Below, piece by piece: positions 53,251 through 62,794 of a stretch of 64,000 bases of DNA. The position numbers and the translations under genes are program-made. Numbering within the stretch: position 1 is the first letter of the stretch; each line of letters starts with the position of its first letter. The stretch comes from an uncultured Pseudomonadota bacterium (GTDB lineage Bacteria > Myxococcota_A > UBA796 > SXON01). The stretch is taken from positions 43,305 to 107,304 of the forward strand of contig CAIQVJ010000008.1 in the NCBI GenBank assembly GCA_903875225.1, written 5' to 3'. Under the pieces are notes generated by a model, which was not told the DNA's origin, made no database searches, and saw only the letters and a program-made list of their open reading frames with translations.

Positions 53251-55452
53251 TCACTGCGCAGACCCGGACTTCGCACACCGGATACCGGTCACGCCGTTCA
53301 CCTGCGCACGGGGCACGCTCGGCGAGACCGAGCCGTCCGATCGGCGCCAGGCGGGGGCGCCGTTCTCCTGTCGATACTCGTGCCAGGGCTCGGTGGCTGA
53401 CTCCTGCCAGGCCAGCGGCTCTGCGCCCACGTCGGCCAGGCCGCCGTGTCCCCTGCAGTACGCCTGGGCTGCGGCCCAGGACACGTTCACCATCGCCCGT
53501 TCGCCCCGCCCGGCGGGCGGCTCCGCGCCGTTCCAGCCCTTCAGGTAGCCATCCTCTGCGGCCCCGGCTGCGATGGCGGCGTCGTGTTGCCAATCCGGGT
53601 GTGTAGCCAGCCAGCGTGCGTAGTCGGCCACCGTCACTGTGTGGTCGGCCCCTCTCGCTGTCGGAGCCGATTCTACGGCGAGTGCGACGGGCTTTTCGGG
53701 CACCACCTGCACCGCGGCGACCGTGGGTGTCCCGGGGTTGGAAGCGGCCGGGTTCGTCGTCTGCATTGGAACCACCAGGGGTCCCTCTGCCCATGGGACG
53801 TCCACGGTCATCGCCCGCCCCCCTGCCAGGGCCACGGCGTAGCGGCCTGGCATCAGCGCTTCGAATTTCCGGCCGGCTGCGGACCGCTGCGCATCCCCAA
53901 CGCCCTCGATCCTGGCGTTCCCATCGAGGCCCGCCAGCGTGACCTCGCGCGGGCCCGGCGCCGGGAGTTGGATCACCTCTGCCTGTTCGCCCACTCCATC
54001 CTTGACCGTGAGCGCGTTGGCGACCTGCTTGCACCAGACCGCGATCGGCTGGCCACAATCGGCCCCAACCGTGGAGACCAATGCATGGGTGCCCACAGCG
54101 ACGGCTCCGGCGGACCACCGTCCCGCGTCCCCAGGGATCGGCGCGCCATCGAGGGAGAGGGCCACCGGGATTCCGGCAGGCACCCCGGAGACGATGAGTG
54201 TGAGCGGGCGCGCAGCCGGCACGGGGGGGGCGGAGGGCTGGGCGGCCGGCTGGACGACGGGTGAGGCCGGCATCGACCACGTCCACACTGCGGCGAACGC
54301 GATCGTGCCCATCCCTAGCGCACCCAGGCCGAGCAGACCGAGCAGGAGCGCAGGCGAACGGCGACGCGCGGGCGCGCCCTGCGGGACGTGCGTCGTCGCG
54401 GAGCCCCCCACGGGCACGCCGCGGGGACGGACCGTGGAGGTCTCGTCGAAGGTGGGGTCGGCCCGGCGCCCCGTGAGGACGGTGGAGACCGCCGGCGGGG
54501 GCTGCTCGGGCGCGATCCGGCGGCCGTGGACGGGTGACGGGCCGGGCGCGGGCGAGAGCGCTTCGCCGACGGCCCGTTCGGGCTCGCCCTCGACGAAGAC
54601 GTGGCTGGCGTCCACCGAGTCCAGATCGAGCGCGGCAACACGGGCCTGAAGGATCGCGGCCGTCTGGATCCGCAGGCGGGGATTGGGGTGGGTCAGATCC
54701 CGGATCAGCGTGCGGAGGGCAAGCGGAAACCGTGGGCCGGGGTCGAGCGGCACGGAGGTCTGCTTCTGTGCGACGGTCTGCAGGAATCGCTGGCTGGGCG
54801 TGCCCTCGGTGGGCATCGGAAAGGCGACGTCTCCCGTGAGCGACTCCCAGATGCAGATGCCGAGCGCGTAGAGGTCCCACCGGACGGGGTCCAGCTGGCC
54901 GACCTGCGCCCACTCGGGCGGCACGTAGCTCGCGGAGCCCATCGCCTGGCCCTGCTCGGAGATCGTCACGCCGTCCATCTCGGTCGCGATCCCGAAGTCC
55001 ACGAGCTTGCTGTGCCCGTCTACCTGACACACGATGTTCGAGGGCTTCAGGTCGCGATGCCGGATGCTCCGCGCGTGGAGGTAGCCGAGCGCGCTCGCCA
55101 TCTCGCGCAGGACCATCACGGCATCGGCGAGGGGGAGCGGGCCCTGCTCGAGGCGCGCCTCGAGGCTCATGCCGTCGACGAACTCCATCTCCAGGTAGGG
55201 CGGTTCGAAGTCCACCCGCACGTTGCGGACCTTGACGATGTGCGGGTGATCGAGGGCAAAGAGGATCTCGGCCTCGCGGATGAACCGGGCCTGGATCTTG
55301 GGGATGCGGTTCAACGAGCCGTCGAGCACCTTGATCGCGGCCAGGATGCGGCGGGCCGAGCGGTTGTGGCAGCGGTAGACGCTTCCCATCCCGCCCTGGC
55401 CAAGGGGTGCTTCGACGACCCAGATGTCGATCTCGTCGCCTTCGCGGTACAC
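53251..55452 (-). CDS. Ser/Thr protein kinase with SUMF-like C-terminus
   Basis: The 733-residue membrane protein has an intact Hanks-type kinase domain: P-loop GQGGMGSV (19-26), Lys41, HRDLKPSN (Asp134), DFG (Asp152). A Pro-rich linker, a membrane helix (near 380-400) and extracytoplasmic PEGA-like strands (LTLIVSGVPAGIPVALSLDG) follow. The C-terminal domain resembles SUMF/EgtB-type non-haem iron proteins (TVADYARWLATHPDW, AMVNVSWAAAQAYCRGHG, GVTGIRCAKS). GTG 55452 starts the kinase domain directly. Kinase-SUMF fusions are known in myxobacteria. Confidence 0.9.
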   Translation of the reverse strand: MYREGDEIDIWVVEAPLGQGGMGSVYRCHNRSARRILAAIKVLDGSLNRIPKIQARFIREAEILFALDHPHIVKVRNVRVDFEPPYLEMEFVDGMSLEARLEQGPLPLADAVMVLREMASALGYLHARSIRHRDLKPSNIVCQVDGHSKLVDFGIATEMDGVTISEQGQAMGSASYVPPEWAQVGQLDPVRWDLYALGICIWESLTGDVAFPMPTEGTPSQRFLQTVAQKQTSVPLDPGPRFPLALRTLIRDLTHPNPRLRIQTAAILQARVAALDLDSVDASHVFVEGEPERAVGEALSPAPGPSPVHGRRIAPEQPPPAVSTVLTGRRADPTFDETSTVRPRGVPVGGSATTHVPQGAPARRRSPALLLGLLGLGALGMGTIAFAAVWTWSMPASPVVQPAAQPSAPPVPAARPLTLIVSGVPAGIPVALSLDGAPIPGDAGRWSAGAVAVGTHALVSTVGADCGQPIAVWCKQVANALTVKDGVGEQAEVIQLPAPGPREVTLAGLDGNARIEGVGDAQRSAAGRKFEALMPGRYAVALAGGRAMTVDVPWAEGPLVVPMQTTNPAASNPGTPTVAAVQVVPEKPVALAVESAPTARGADHTVTVADYARWLATHPDWQHDAAIAAGAAEDGYLKGWNGAEPPAGRGERAMVNVSWAAAQAYCRGHGGLADVGAEPLAWQESATEPWHEYRQENGAPAWRRSDGSVSPSVPRAQVNGVTGIRCAKSGSAQ

Positions 55453-55466
55453 AGCCGGGCAGTAAC

Positions 55467-55476
55467 CCGGATCCGG
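55467..55476. promoter_or_regulatory. Palindrome CCGGATCCGG in divergent spacer
   Basis: A perfect 10-bp palindrome 15 nt upstream of the kinase gene start. It may be a regulator site for the kinase or the divergent beta-helix gene; there is no other support. Confidence 0.25.
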
Positions 55477-55579
55477 ACGGTCGTGTGCCCGGGCGGGTCG
55501 TTTCGGCGGCCCGCCTGAGCTATGCTGTGGCCGTGCACAAACGCCCGTCGTCTTCGCTGATCCCGCGACGGGGCGCCCC

Positions 55580-57604
55580 GTGATCGCCCTGCTCCTGCCC
55601 TTCGCTGCTGTCGCCATGGCGTCGGAAACGCTGGTGGCCCGGACCGGGTCCATCCAGGAGGTGCTGAACAGCGCCGTGTCGGGCGACATCATCGATGTGC
55701 CCACCGGCTGGGCCGGCCCGGACTCTTCCTTGAACATCACGGACGTGAGCGTGGAGATCGTCGGGCAGGATCCGTCCGCGCCGCCCACCATCCCCTCCAT
55801 CACCGTCAGCTCCGCGGACCACCTCACGCTCCGGGACCTGATCGTGTCGACGGATGGCTACGGGGAGAACAACGTGCTCCTGGGGTACGCGAGCACGACC
55901 TTCGCCTACGGGGTCTACGCGGACGGCGTGGACCTCGAGCTCCACGGGGTACAGCTCCTCGGGGGTGGCGGGTACGGGGTCCTCGCGATCGACGGAAGTG
56001 TGTCTGCGACCGACCTCATCGCGATGGAGTTCGACGTCGAGCCTGCGATGTTCGTGCTCGCGGTCACGCATGGGGAGGCCCTGGATCTGGCGAGCAGCAC
56101 GTTCTGGGGGAATGCTGGTGGCGCTGTGCGTTCGGCGACGGGTACCCACTCCCCGGGGGTGACGGTGACGGGCGAAGCGCTGACCTTCAGCGCCAACGGG
56201 AGCGAGGCGCTCGTCAAGGGTGCGGATCTCCGCCTCGAGGATGTCGTTTCGGTGGACCTGGTGGACGTGATCAGCGAATACGCGAGCACGTCCCCGACTT
56301 CGGGGATCGGGGGTGCGGTCTACCTGTACTCCACCCAGCCCGGTCCGTTCGCGTTCGCGGATGTCTGGATTCGCGATGCGGTGGCCTGGCAGGGCCGGGC
56401 GATCGACGTCCAGGGCGACCAGAATCGCACGTCCGTGACGTTCGAGGACGTGCTGGTGGACGACACGACGCCCAATACCACGGGGTTCGGACCACTCTAC
56501 CTTTCCTTCGTGCACACGCTCTCCCTGGACAAGGTGGTCGTGCAGGGGAGTGTGACCCAGTACGGCGCGGTCTACATCTTCCAGGCCGACGAAGTCCAGG
56601 TCACCGACACCGCGTTCAACAACAACTCGATCGCGATGGACTCTGGGAACGGAGCCGCCCTCACGGTGGATGGCGCCACCAACACCACGTTCACCCGCCT
56701 GCGGCTGTGCGGGAACAGCGGAACCTCGACCATCGTGAGGCTGACCGGCAGCCAGTCCTTCAACGGGTTGATCGCGCAGGGCAACGCCGCGGACCAGGTG
56801 CTGGAGCCGGGCGGGGACACCCTCGCGATCACCTCGGCCACGTTCAACGGGAACGTGGTCTCGACGGCGGACGTGGGCGGCACCATGAGCTCCCTCTACC
56901 TGCGGAACGTGTTGTTCGGGGATTCGGCCTCCGGAGTCTGGCCGGGCACGATCGTCGGTTCGCTGGACTACGACTACCTCTTCAGCATCGAGGGACAGGC
57001 CGCCGTCCACGACCCGATGTACCCCTACCCGGCGCCCGACCACCCCCAGGTCGCCGCGGATCCCCGCTTCGACACATCCTGGGATCCGTTGGACTGTGCG
57101 AGGTTCCCCGTGCTGGGGCTGGGGTCTGTGGCCATCGACAACGGAGACCCGGCGAGCCCGACCGACCCCGACGGGAGCGTGGCGGACATCGGCGCGATGA
57201 CGGGGCAGGCGGGGTCCTGGTGGATCGATGGCGGGCGGCCGACCGGCGATGCCGGCACAGTCTCGCCCGACACCGGGCACCCCGACACCGGGCACCCCGA
57301 CACCGGGCACCCCGACACCGCGCTCCCCGACAGTGGGGACACCGGGCGTCCGGACAGCGGCTGGGATCCGTCGGATCGCGACGGGGATGGCTACGCGGTG
57401 CCGGGGGACTGCAACGATGCGCGGCGGGGCACGCACCCGGGGGCCTGGGACATCCCGGACGACGGCCAGGACCAGGACTGTGACGGGGGCGACGCCACCC
57501 GGCAGATCGGAGGGGGCTGCGGCTGCTCCTCGGCGACGGACTCCGTGCCGTGGTCGATCCTGTCGCTGCTCGCGTGCCTGCCACTGGCGCGGAGACGGCG
57601 GTGA
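55580..57604 (+). CDS. Beta-helix protein with MopE-like motif and MYXO-CTERM-like tail
   Basis: The 674-residue exported protein has a signal peptide (MIALLLPFAAVAMA) and a right-handed beta-helix region, with short strands such as VTVTGEALTFSANGSEALVK and QVTDTAFNNNSIAMDSGN. A PDTGH repeat linker follows. A metal-binding motif of MopE type comes next (DRDGDGYAVPGDCNDA then DGQDQDCDGG). It ends with Gly-Cys-Gly-Cys-Ser, a hydrophobic helix and Arg-Arg-Arg-Arg, like MYXO-CTERM. No catalytic residues are evident. It is followed 19 nt later by the giant OmpA-like gene. Confidence 0.85.
   Translation: MIALLLPFAAVAMASETLVARTGSIQEVLNSAVSGDIIDVPTGWAGPDSSLNITDVSVEIVGQDPSAPPTIPSITVSSADHLTLRDLIVSTDGYGENNVLLGYASTTFAYGVYADGVDLELHGVQLLGGGGYGVLAIDGSVSATDLIAMEFDVEPAMFVLAVTHGEALDLASSTFWGNAGGAVRSATGTHSPGVTVTGEALTFSANGSEALVKGADLRLEDVVSVDLVDVISEYASTSPTSGIGGAVYLYSTQPGPFAFADVWIRDAVAWQGRAIDVQGDQNRTSVTFEDVLVDDTTPNTTGFGPLYLSFVHTLSLDKVVVQGSVTQYGAVYIFQADEVQVTDTAFNNNSIAMDSGNGAALTVDGATNTTFTRLRLCGNSGTSTIVRLTGSQSFNGLIAQGNAADQVLEPGGDTLAITSATFNGNVVSTADVGGTMSSLYLRNVLFGDSASGVWPGTIVGSLDYDYLFSIEGQAAVHDPMYPYPAPDHPQVAADPRFDTSWDPLDCARFPVLGLGSVAIDNGDPASPTDPDGSVADIGAMTGQAGSWWIDGGRPTGDAGTVSPDTGHPDTGHPDTGHPDTALPDSGDTGRPDSGWDPSDRDGDGYAVPGDCNDARRGTHPGAWDIPDDGQDQDCDGGDATRQIGGGCGCSSATDSVPWSILSLLACLPLARRRR
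57266..57325 (+). repeat. 15-bp tandem repeats (PDTGH)
   Basis: Three perfect 15-bp units of cccgacaccgggcac and a fourth diverged unit encode a Pro-Asp-Thr-Gly-His linker between the beta-helix and the metal motif. Confidence 0.9.
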
Positions 57605-57623
57605 GCGCAGGGGGCCGCGCCTG

Positions 57624-60600
57624 ATGCTGCTCGCGCTCATCCTTGCAGCCCGGTTCGCCCTCGCGATCGACGGACACGGCGCGACCGTCATCCCGTCGCA
57701 ACCGGGCGTCGTGGACGCCCGGTACACCTGGGACGGGGACCTCGGCGGGAAGGGGACGTGGTCGGCAGGGGTGCTCGGCGAGGCGGTCTCGGAGCCGGTG
57801 ACCGTGGTCTACAACACCGGCCGGGGGGACGACACCGAGATCGCGTTGCTGGACGGGCTGTATGGCCTGAACCTCCGCGGTGCGGTGAGCCTCTCCAGGC
57901 GGCTCGGGTTCGGCATCGTGGCGCCGGTGTGGCTCTCGCGCACGGAGTGGGACGCCAACACCGGCGAAACGAACGTCTACGGGGCCCAGCTCGGAGACAT
58001 CCACCTGAGCGTTCCCGTAGGCATCGTGAGGCCTGTAGACGGGAAGGGCCTCGCGATCGCCGCGGTGGGGGAGTTCATCGCGCCGACCGGTCCGCGGGAC
58101 AGCCTGATCGGCGGCGGCGTGGGCGGCGGCGTGCAGGTCGCGGCCGGCTACCGCGCCGGCATGCTCCATCTCGCCGCCGACCTCGGGGTCCAGGGCGCCG
58201 CCGCCGACCAGTTCGACAACGTGGACGACCGTGCCACGCTGCGTGTGGCAGCGCTCGCTGGCGTCGAGCCGTTCCGGTTCCTGGGTCTGGCGGCGGAGCT
58301 GTGGGCGACCCCCAGCCTGTCCGACCCCTTCGCCGCGGCGTCCAGCCCTGCGGAGATCGCCTTGAGCGCCACTGGCGTGATCTCCCACCGCTTCGTGGTG
58401 ACGGCGGCCGGCTCCACGGCGATCAGCGGGGGGGCGGGTGCTGCCGAGCGGCGCATCACGCTCGGTCTCGGTTGGCAGGCCCGGCCCCGGGTGACCGCCG
58501 CGGTGGTACCGCTCGAGCCGGTCGCGGCGGGCCCGGCCGGGCCCTACGATCTCGTGGTCTCCGCCACGGACGACCGGGACCGGCCCGTGGACGCGCACGT
58601 ACACCTGCTCGGGAGCACCGGTTCGCAGGACTGGCAGCTCGGCAAGGACGGCCGGGCGCAGCTCCCGCTCGGGCCTGGCGCCTGGGACCTCACCCTCTCC
58701 CAGGCCGGTCGGGAGACCCAGGAGCGCCACTTCGAGCTGGACGAGGGCCGCTGGCGCCCCCTGGAGGTGAGCGCGAGGTTGCTGCCGCGCACCGGCGACC
58801 AGCGCCTGAGCGTGCTGGTGACCGACAACGAGGCCCGCGGGGTCGAGAACGCGGAGGTCGTGGTGGATGCCGAGGTGCGTGGCACCACGTCGAACATGGG
58901 GGCGCTGACGATCGACGGCGTGGCTGCGGGGGCGCACGACGTGCAAGCTTCGGGCGCCGACTTCGTTGGCCCGGCGTCGCTCTCGGTGGGCGCGACGCCG
59001 GACGGAAACGACACGACGTTCACGGACATGCCGGCGGCCGTCGTCACCCTGGCGCGCCCGCCGGGCGCCGTGCGCGTGCTCACCCGCTCGCAGCAGGGCC
59101 CCGTGGTCGATGCTGCGGTCCGCTTCATCGCGGCTGGCAGCGACTCCGGGGAGCCCCAGGAGGAGCGTGGCGCAGAGCCGATCGGGGAGGATGGCGAGCG
59201 CACGTTCCAGCTCACGCCGGGCAGGTGGACGGCCGTGGTCTCCGCCGCCGCGTTCGGGATCCAGGAGCGCGACATCGTGATCGAGCCCGGCCAGACGACC
59301 CTCGTGAACGCGGACGTCGTGCTCGCCACGCAGGTCGGACAGGCCGGCTTGAACGTGCGGGTGGTGGACCCGGACGGTCGCCCCGTGGAGGGCGCCGAAG
59401 TGCTCCTCGGAGACCGCCTGATCGGAAGCACGTCGAACGTCGGCTCCCTCGCGGTGACGGGCCTGCAGGAGGGCGACACCCCCGTGACCGTGCGTGGCCA
59501 CGGCCTGCGAGCGACCGTGCCTCGTGTCGTCAATCTGGTGGCCGGCACCCGGGACCTCGTCCTCTCGATCGACTACCTGCCCGGCACGGTGGAGATCCTC
59601 GCCCGCGGCCCGGATGGTCCGGTGCAGGACGCCATGGTGCGGTTCATCGGCTCTGGCAGCGAACCCGCCCGCGCGCTGGGGCCCGATGGCCGGGGGATGT
59701 ACACGCTCGCCGGCGGCGACTGGGAGGTCGTGCTCTCCTCCGCCGAATTCGGGCTCCAGAGTCGCGATGTCGTCGTGCGCCCCGACGAGACGTCGTTGAT
59801 CTTCATCGACGCCCGGCTGCTCACCGCGGAGAAGGGCGAGTCCACGCTCGTGCTGTCGGTGCGGGACCCCGAGGGGAGGCCGGTCGAGGGCGCCCGGATC
59901 CGGCTGGACGGCGCCGAGGTGGGGACGACCTCCACCGGTGGGGACCTCACCCTGGGGGCCTTGCAGGCAGGGACACGGTCCATCGCCGTCGACGGGGACA
60001 TCTTCCAGGAGTTCAGCTCCGACGCCGTCGAGCTCAAGTCGGGCTCGAACCCGGTGCGGGTGGACCTCGAGTACAAGACGGCGGTGGTCCGCCTGCGCGC
60101 GCACGACCCCGCAAACAAGCCTGTGGACGCGATGGTGAGGCTGTACGGGGCGATGTCGGTGCAACCGGCCCGGCTCGGTCCCGGCGGGGAGCGCCTCTTC
60201 GCGCTCACTCCGGGCCCGTGGAGCGTGGCGCTCTCGAGCGAGACGTTGGGTGTGAGCGAGAAGGACTTCACCGTGGTCGAGAGTCCAATCCCCGCGGTCG
60301 TCGACATGCTCGTCGCCGCCCCGGGGCACGTCGAGACCTCACTCATGCTCGCGGTCGTGGACACCGAGGGGCAGCCCGTTCGTGGCGCCAACGCGACCAT
60401 CGGGAGCGTTACGCAGGTGTTGGGTGACGACGGTGCGGTTGAGTTGGAGGGTCTCGAACCCGGGCCCCTGCCGCTGCGGGTGGTGGCGCCGGGCTACAAG
60501 CCGGCGGCGGACGCGACGTTCACCCTGGCCGCCGGTGCCCAGGAGCGCACACTCCACATGGTGGCGCTTCCGCGGACGCTGCGAGTGCGCCTTCTCGACC

Positions 60601-61184
60601 CGAAGAGCAAGCCAATCGACGGGGAGGTGATCGTCCAGCGTGCGGCCGGGAAGCCCGGATCGGCGGTCAAGACCGGCGCTGATGGCACGTTCGAACAGGA
60701 TTGCCTTCCCGGCGGCTGGCGCGTGATCGCGGCGGCGCGCGGCTTCGGTGCCCAGCAGGTCGACGTGGACCTCCCCGCGGGCGAGGGCGTGTTCCCGGTC
60801 TCGCTCACGTTGATGGATGCCAGGGTCGGGGTGACGGCCCAGCAGGTCACCATCTCCGACCAGGTGCACTTTCCAACCAACTCCGCGGCGGTCAGCGCGG
60901 AGAGCTTCCGCATCCTCGACGAGGTCGCGAGCACGCTCCTGGTCCACCCCGAGATCCGGGCTGTGGAGGTGCAGGGCCACACCGACGACGTGGGCGGCGC
61001 CGAATACAACCTGGACCTCTCCCAACGCCGCGCGAACGCCGTGCGGCTCTACCTGATCGCCAAGGGGATCGAGCCCGCGCGGCTCGTGGCGAAGGGCTAC
61101 GGGATGACCGTCCCGGTCGCGGAGAACACGTCCGAGCGGGGCCGGGCCAGGAACCGGCGGGTGCAGTTCGTGATCGGGCGGTAG
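57624..61184 (+). CDS. Giant OmpA-like protein: barrel, Ig-like stalk, peptidoglycan-binding domain
   Basis: The 1186-residue protein has a short signal (MLLALILAARFALA). An outer-membrane-barrel-like domain of about 280 residues follows (GLNLRGAVSLSRRLGFGIVA, GAQLGDIHLSVPVGIV). Then come one half-module and four tandem modules of about 165 residues, each with two carboxypeptidase-regulatory-like folds (starting VLVTDNEARGVENAEV, VRVVDPDGRPVEGAEV, LSVRDPEGRPVEGARI, LAVVDTEGQPVRGANA). The C-terminus is OmpA-like (VEVQGHTDDVGGAEYN, LSQRRANAVRLYL, RARNRRVQFVIG). It would span from outer membrane to peptidoglycan on a long stalk. Confidence 0.88.
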   Translation: MLLALILAARFALAIDGHGATVIPSQPGVVDARYTWDGDLGGKGTWSAGVLGEAVSEPVTVVYNTGRGDDTEIALLDGLYGLNLRGAVSLSRRLGFGIVAPVWLSRTEWDANTGETNVYGAQLGDIHLSVPVGIVRPVDGKGLAIAAVGEFIAPTGPRDSLIGGGVGGGVQVAAGYRAGMLHLAADLGVQGAAADQFDNVDDRATLRVAALAGVEPFRFLGLAAELWATPSLSDPFAAASSPAEIALSATGVISHRFVVTAAGSTAISGGAGAAERRITLGLGWQARPRVTAAVVPLEPVAAGPAGPYDLVVSATDDRDRPVDAHVHLLGSTGSQDWQLGKDGRAQLPLGPGAWDLTLSQAGRETQERHFELDEGRWRPLEVSARLLPRTGDQRLSVLVTDNEARGVENAEVVVDAEVRGTTSNMGALTIDGVAAGAHDVQASGADFVGPASLSVGATPDGNDTTFTDMPAAVVTLARPPGAVRVLTRSQQGPVVDAAVRFIAAGSDSGEPQEERGAEPIGEDGERTFQLTPGRWTAVVSAAAFGIQERDIVIEPGQTTLVNADVVLATQVGQAGLNVRVVDPDGRPVEGAEVLLGDRLIGSTSNVGSLAVTGLQEGDTPVTVRGHGLRATVPRVVNLVAGTRDLVLSIDYLPGTVEILARGPDGPVQDAMVRFIGSGSEPARALGPDGRGMYTLAGGDWEVVLSSAEFGLQSRDVVVRPDETSLIFIDARLLTAEKGESTLVLSVRDPEGRPVEGARIRLDGAEVGTTSTGGDLTLGALQAGTRSIAVDGDIFQEFSSDAVELKSGSNPVRVDLEYKTAVVRLRAHDPANKPVDAMVRLYGAMSVQPARLGPGGERLFALTPGPWSVALSSETLGVSEKDFTVVESPIPAVVDMLVAAPGHVETSLMLAVVDTEGQPVRGANATIGSVTQVLGDDGAVELEGLEPGPLPLRVVAPGYKPAADATFTLAAGAQERTLHMVALPRTLRVRLLDPKSKPIDGEVIVQRAAGKPGSAVKTGADGTFEQDCLPGGWRVIAAARGFGAQQVDVDLPAGEGVFPVSLTLMDARVGVTAQQVTISDQVHFPTNSAAVSAESFRILDEVASTLLVHPEIRAVEVQGHTDDVGGAEYNLDLSQRRANAVRLYLIAKGIEPARLVAKGYGMTVPVAENTSERGRARNRRVQFVIGR

Positions 61185-61187
61185 GGA

Positions 61188-62204
61188 TCAGGTCTCGGAC
61201 GTGTACTGCTCGACCTCGTCCAGGTCGCCCCAGCAGGCCACCGCGCCATCGTCGCGGATGGCGCAGGCGTAGAGCTGGCCGACGGCGATCTGCGTGAAGG
61301 CACCCTCGGGAGGGGCGATGGCGGCGAGCGCGCCCGCGCAGAGGATCGAGCCGTCGGGGAGGATGCCGCAGGAGGCGTAGGGGCCGGCGTCGACGTCGAT
61401 GTAGGTGCCGGGGGCGAGGGTCTCGCCCCCGCCGTCATGCCAGCACGTCCACTCGCCCTCGGCGGTGCCGGCGCAGACCTGCTCGATGCCGGTGCGGATC
61501 TCGGTGAACGGTCCGGGCTCGTCGTGAGGGTAGGCCGAGGACAACTCAGGGTAGGACCAGCAGGACGCAGCGCCCGCCGTGTCGAGGGTGCAGAGCCAGC
61601 GGCTGCCCGGGTCGGTGCCCACATCGACGGAGACGACACCCGACGGTAGTTCATCTTCGCTGATGCCCAGCAGCTGCTCGGACGTGGAGTCGGACCACAA
61701 CTGGAGGGAGCCCGACGGATCCAGGGTGACCGTGAAGAAATCCCCCGCACCGATCTGCGCTGCCGTGCCGGTGCCGACGCTGCATTGGCCCTCGTCCGCC
61801 GAATACATGTCGTCGTGTCCGCAGCCCCAACACACCGGCACCCCGTCCGTGGAGATCGCGCAGGAGCTCCACCTTCCCACGGAGATCTGGGCATACGTGC
61901 CTGCCGGCACGTCGGTCTTTCCAAACCTCGACGAACCCCAGCATTGGACCTCCCCCGACGACGACAGCGCGCAGCGGTGGTACTCGGACGCTGCCACCTG
62001 GACGAATCCGTCGGGGTCGCTGGTCCAATACTGCACCGTGCTCGAGGTGTCGTGGGGCGCGGTGTCGTCGGGCACGGTGTCGTCGGGCGCGGTGTCGTCG
62101 GGCGTGGTGTCGATGGAGTCGGCGGAGTCACCGACCTTGTCGTGCGAAATGCAGCCCGAAGTCGTGAAAAGTGTCACCAGTGGCCACGAGCACCAGCGCT
62201 TCAT
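61188..62204 (-). CDS. RCC1-like repeat lipoprotein
   Basis: The 338-residue protein has the signal MKRWCSWPLVTLFTTSGC (Cys18) and a DDTAP-type linker. RCC1-type repeats follow, of the form QVAASEYHRCALSSSGEVQC, QISVGRWSSCAISTDGVPVC and QIAVGQLYACAIRDDGAVAC, each with W-G. A seven-bladed propeller is expected. ATG 62204 overlaps the Uma2 stop as ATGA. RCC1-like lipoproteins are common in myxobacteria; the ligand is unknown. Confidence 0.85.
   Translation of the reverse strand: MKRWCSWPLVTLFTTSGCISHDKVGDSADSIDTTPDDTAPDDTVPDDTAPHDTSSTVQYWTSDPDGFVQVAASEYHRCALSSSGEVQCWGSSRFGKTDVPAGTYAQISVGRWSSCAISTDGVPVCWGCGHDDMYSADEGQCSVGTGTAAQIGAGDFFTVTLDPSGSLQLWSDSTSEQLLGISEDELPSGVVSVDVGTDPGSRWLCTLDTAGAASCWSYPELSSAYPHDEPGPFTEIRTGIEQVCAGTAEGEWTCWHDGGGETLAPGTYIDVDAGPYASCGILPDGSILCAGALAAIAPPEGAFTQIAVGQLYACAIRDDGAVACWGDLDEVEQYTSET
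62048..62107 (-). repeat. 15-bp tandem repeats (DDTAP linker)
   Basis: Four 15-bp units of tgtcgtcgggcgcgg, differing by one to two bases, encode the Asp-Asp-Thr-x-Pro linker after the lipobox of the RCC1-like lipoprotein. Confidence 0.9.
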
Positions 62205-62794
62205 GCCCTCGCCCTCGCCCGCTTCTCCAACAACTCCACGCCCGCGTACACATCGTCGACCGCGACGCCCGCGCCCATGGACAGCTGCACGTGCTCCCCC
62301 GCGCCCGCCGCACGCAGCACCCACTCGGCGTCGTTCGACCGGCGGAAGTGCTCGATCACCGCGGCATCGGGTCGGACGAGCAGGTAGTCCTGCAGCGACG
62401 GCAGCAGCCGGTAGGCTGCGAACTTCTCGCCTCGATCGTAGCCTTCCGTCGAGTCGGAGAGCACCTCGACGATCACGGTCGGGTTGATCGCGGCGTCGGG
62501 GTCAGCGTCCGCATGCTCTACCGGCCCGCAGATCACGGTGATGTCCGGGTAGGTCGAGCGACCGTCGGCAGGGATGTACACCCGCAGGTCCGAGGTGTAC
62601 GTCGCGCAGGGACTGCCCGCCAGCGAGGCGCTGAGGGCGTGGATCACCGCAGCTGCCAGCCGCGCATGCACCGGCTTCCCGCCCGACATCGCGTAGAGCA
62701 TGCCGGCGACGTACTCGTGCCGCACCTCGGAGGCGGTCTCCATGGCCAGATACTCGGCGTAGGAAAGTCGGAGATCGGTGGCGGTTTCGGCCAT
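62201..62794 (-). CDS. Uma2 family (DUF820) putative restriction-like endonuclease
   Basis: The 197-residue protein has the Uma2 pattern: LSYAEYLAMETASEVRHEYV, AGMLYAMSGGKPVHARLAA, the PD-(D/E)xK core YPDITVICG followed by PTVIVEVLSDST, and YDRGEKFAAYRLLPSLQDYL. The family has a restriction-endonuclease-like fold and no firm function. ATG 62794 begins the usual N-terminus. It is co-translated with the RCC1-like lipoprotein, an odd pairing. Confidence 0.93.
   Translation of the reverse strand: MAETATDLRLSYAEYLAMETASEVRHEYVAGMLYAMSGGKPVHARLAAAVIHALSASLAGSPCATYTSDLRVYIPADGRSTYPDITVICGPVEHADADPDAAINPTVIVEVLSDSTEGYDRGEKFAAYRLLPSLQDYLLVRPDAAVIEHFRRSNDAEWVLRAAGAGEHVQLSMGAGVAVDDVYAGVELLEKRARARA

Noticed and set aside
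56982..60329. Long open frame (over 1000 codons) on the minus strand opposite the giant OmpA-like gene
   Set aside because: It is a GC-driven shadow: composition is Arg/His/Gly-rich with no motif, and the plus strand encodes clear domains.
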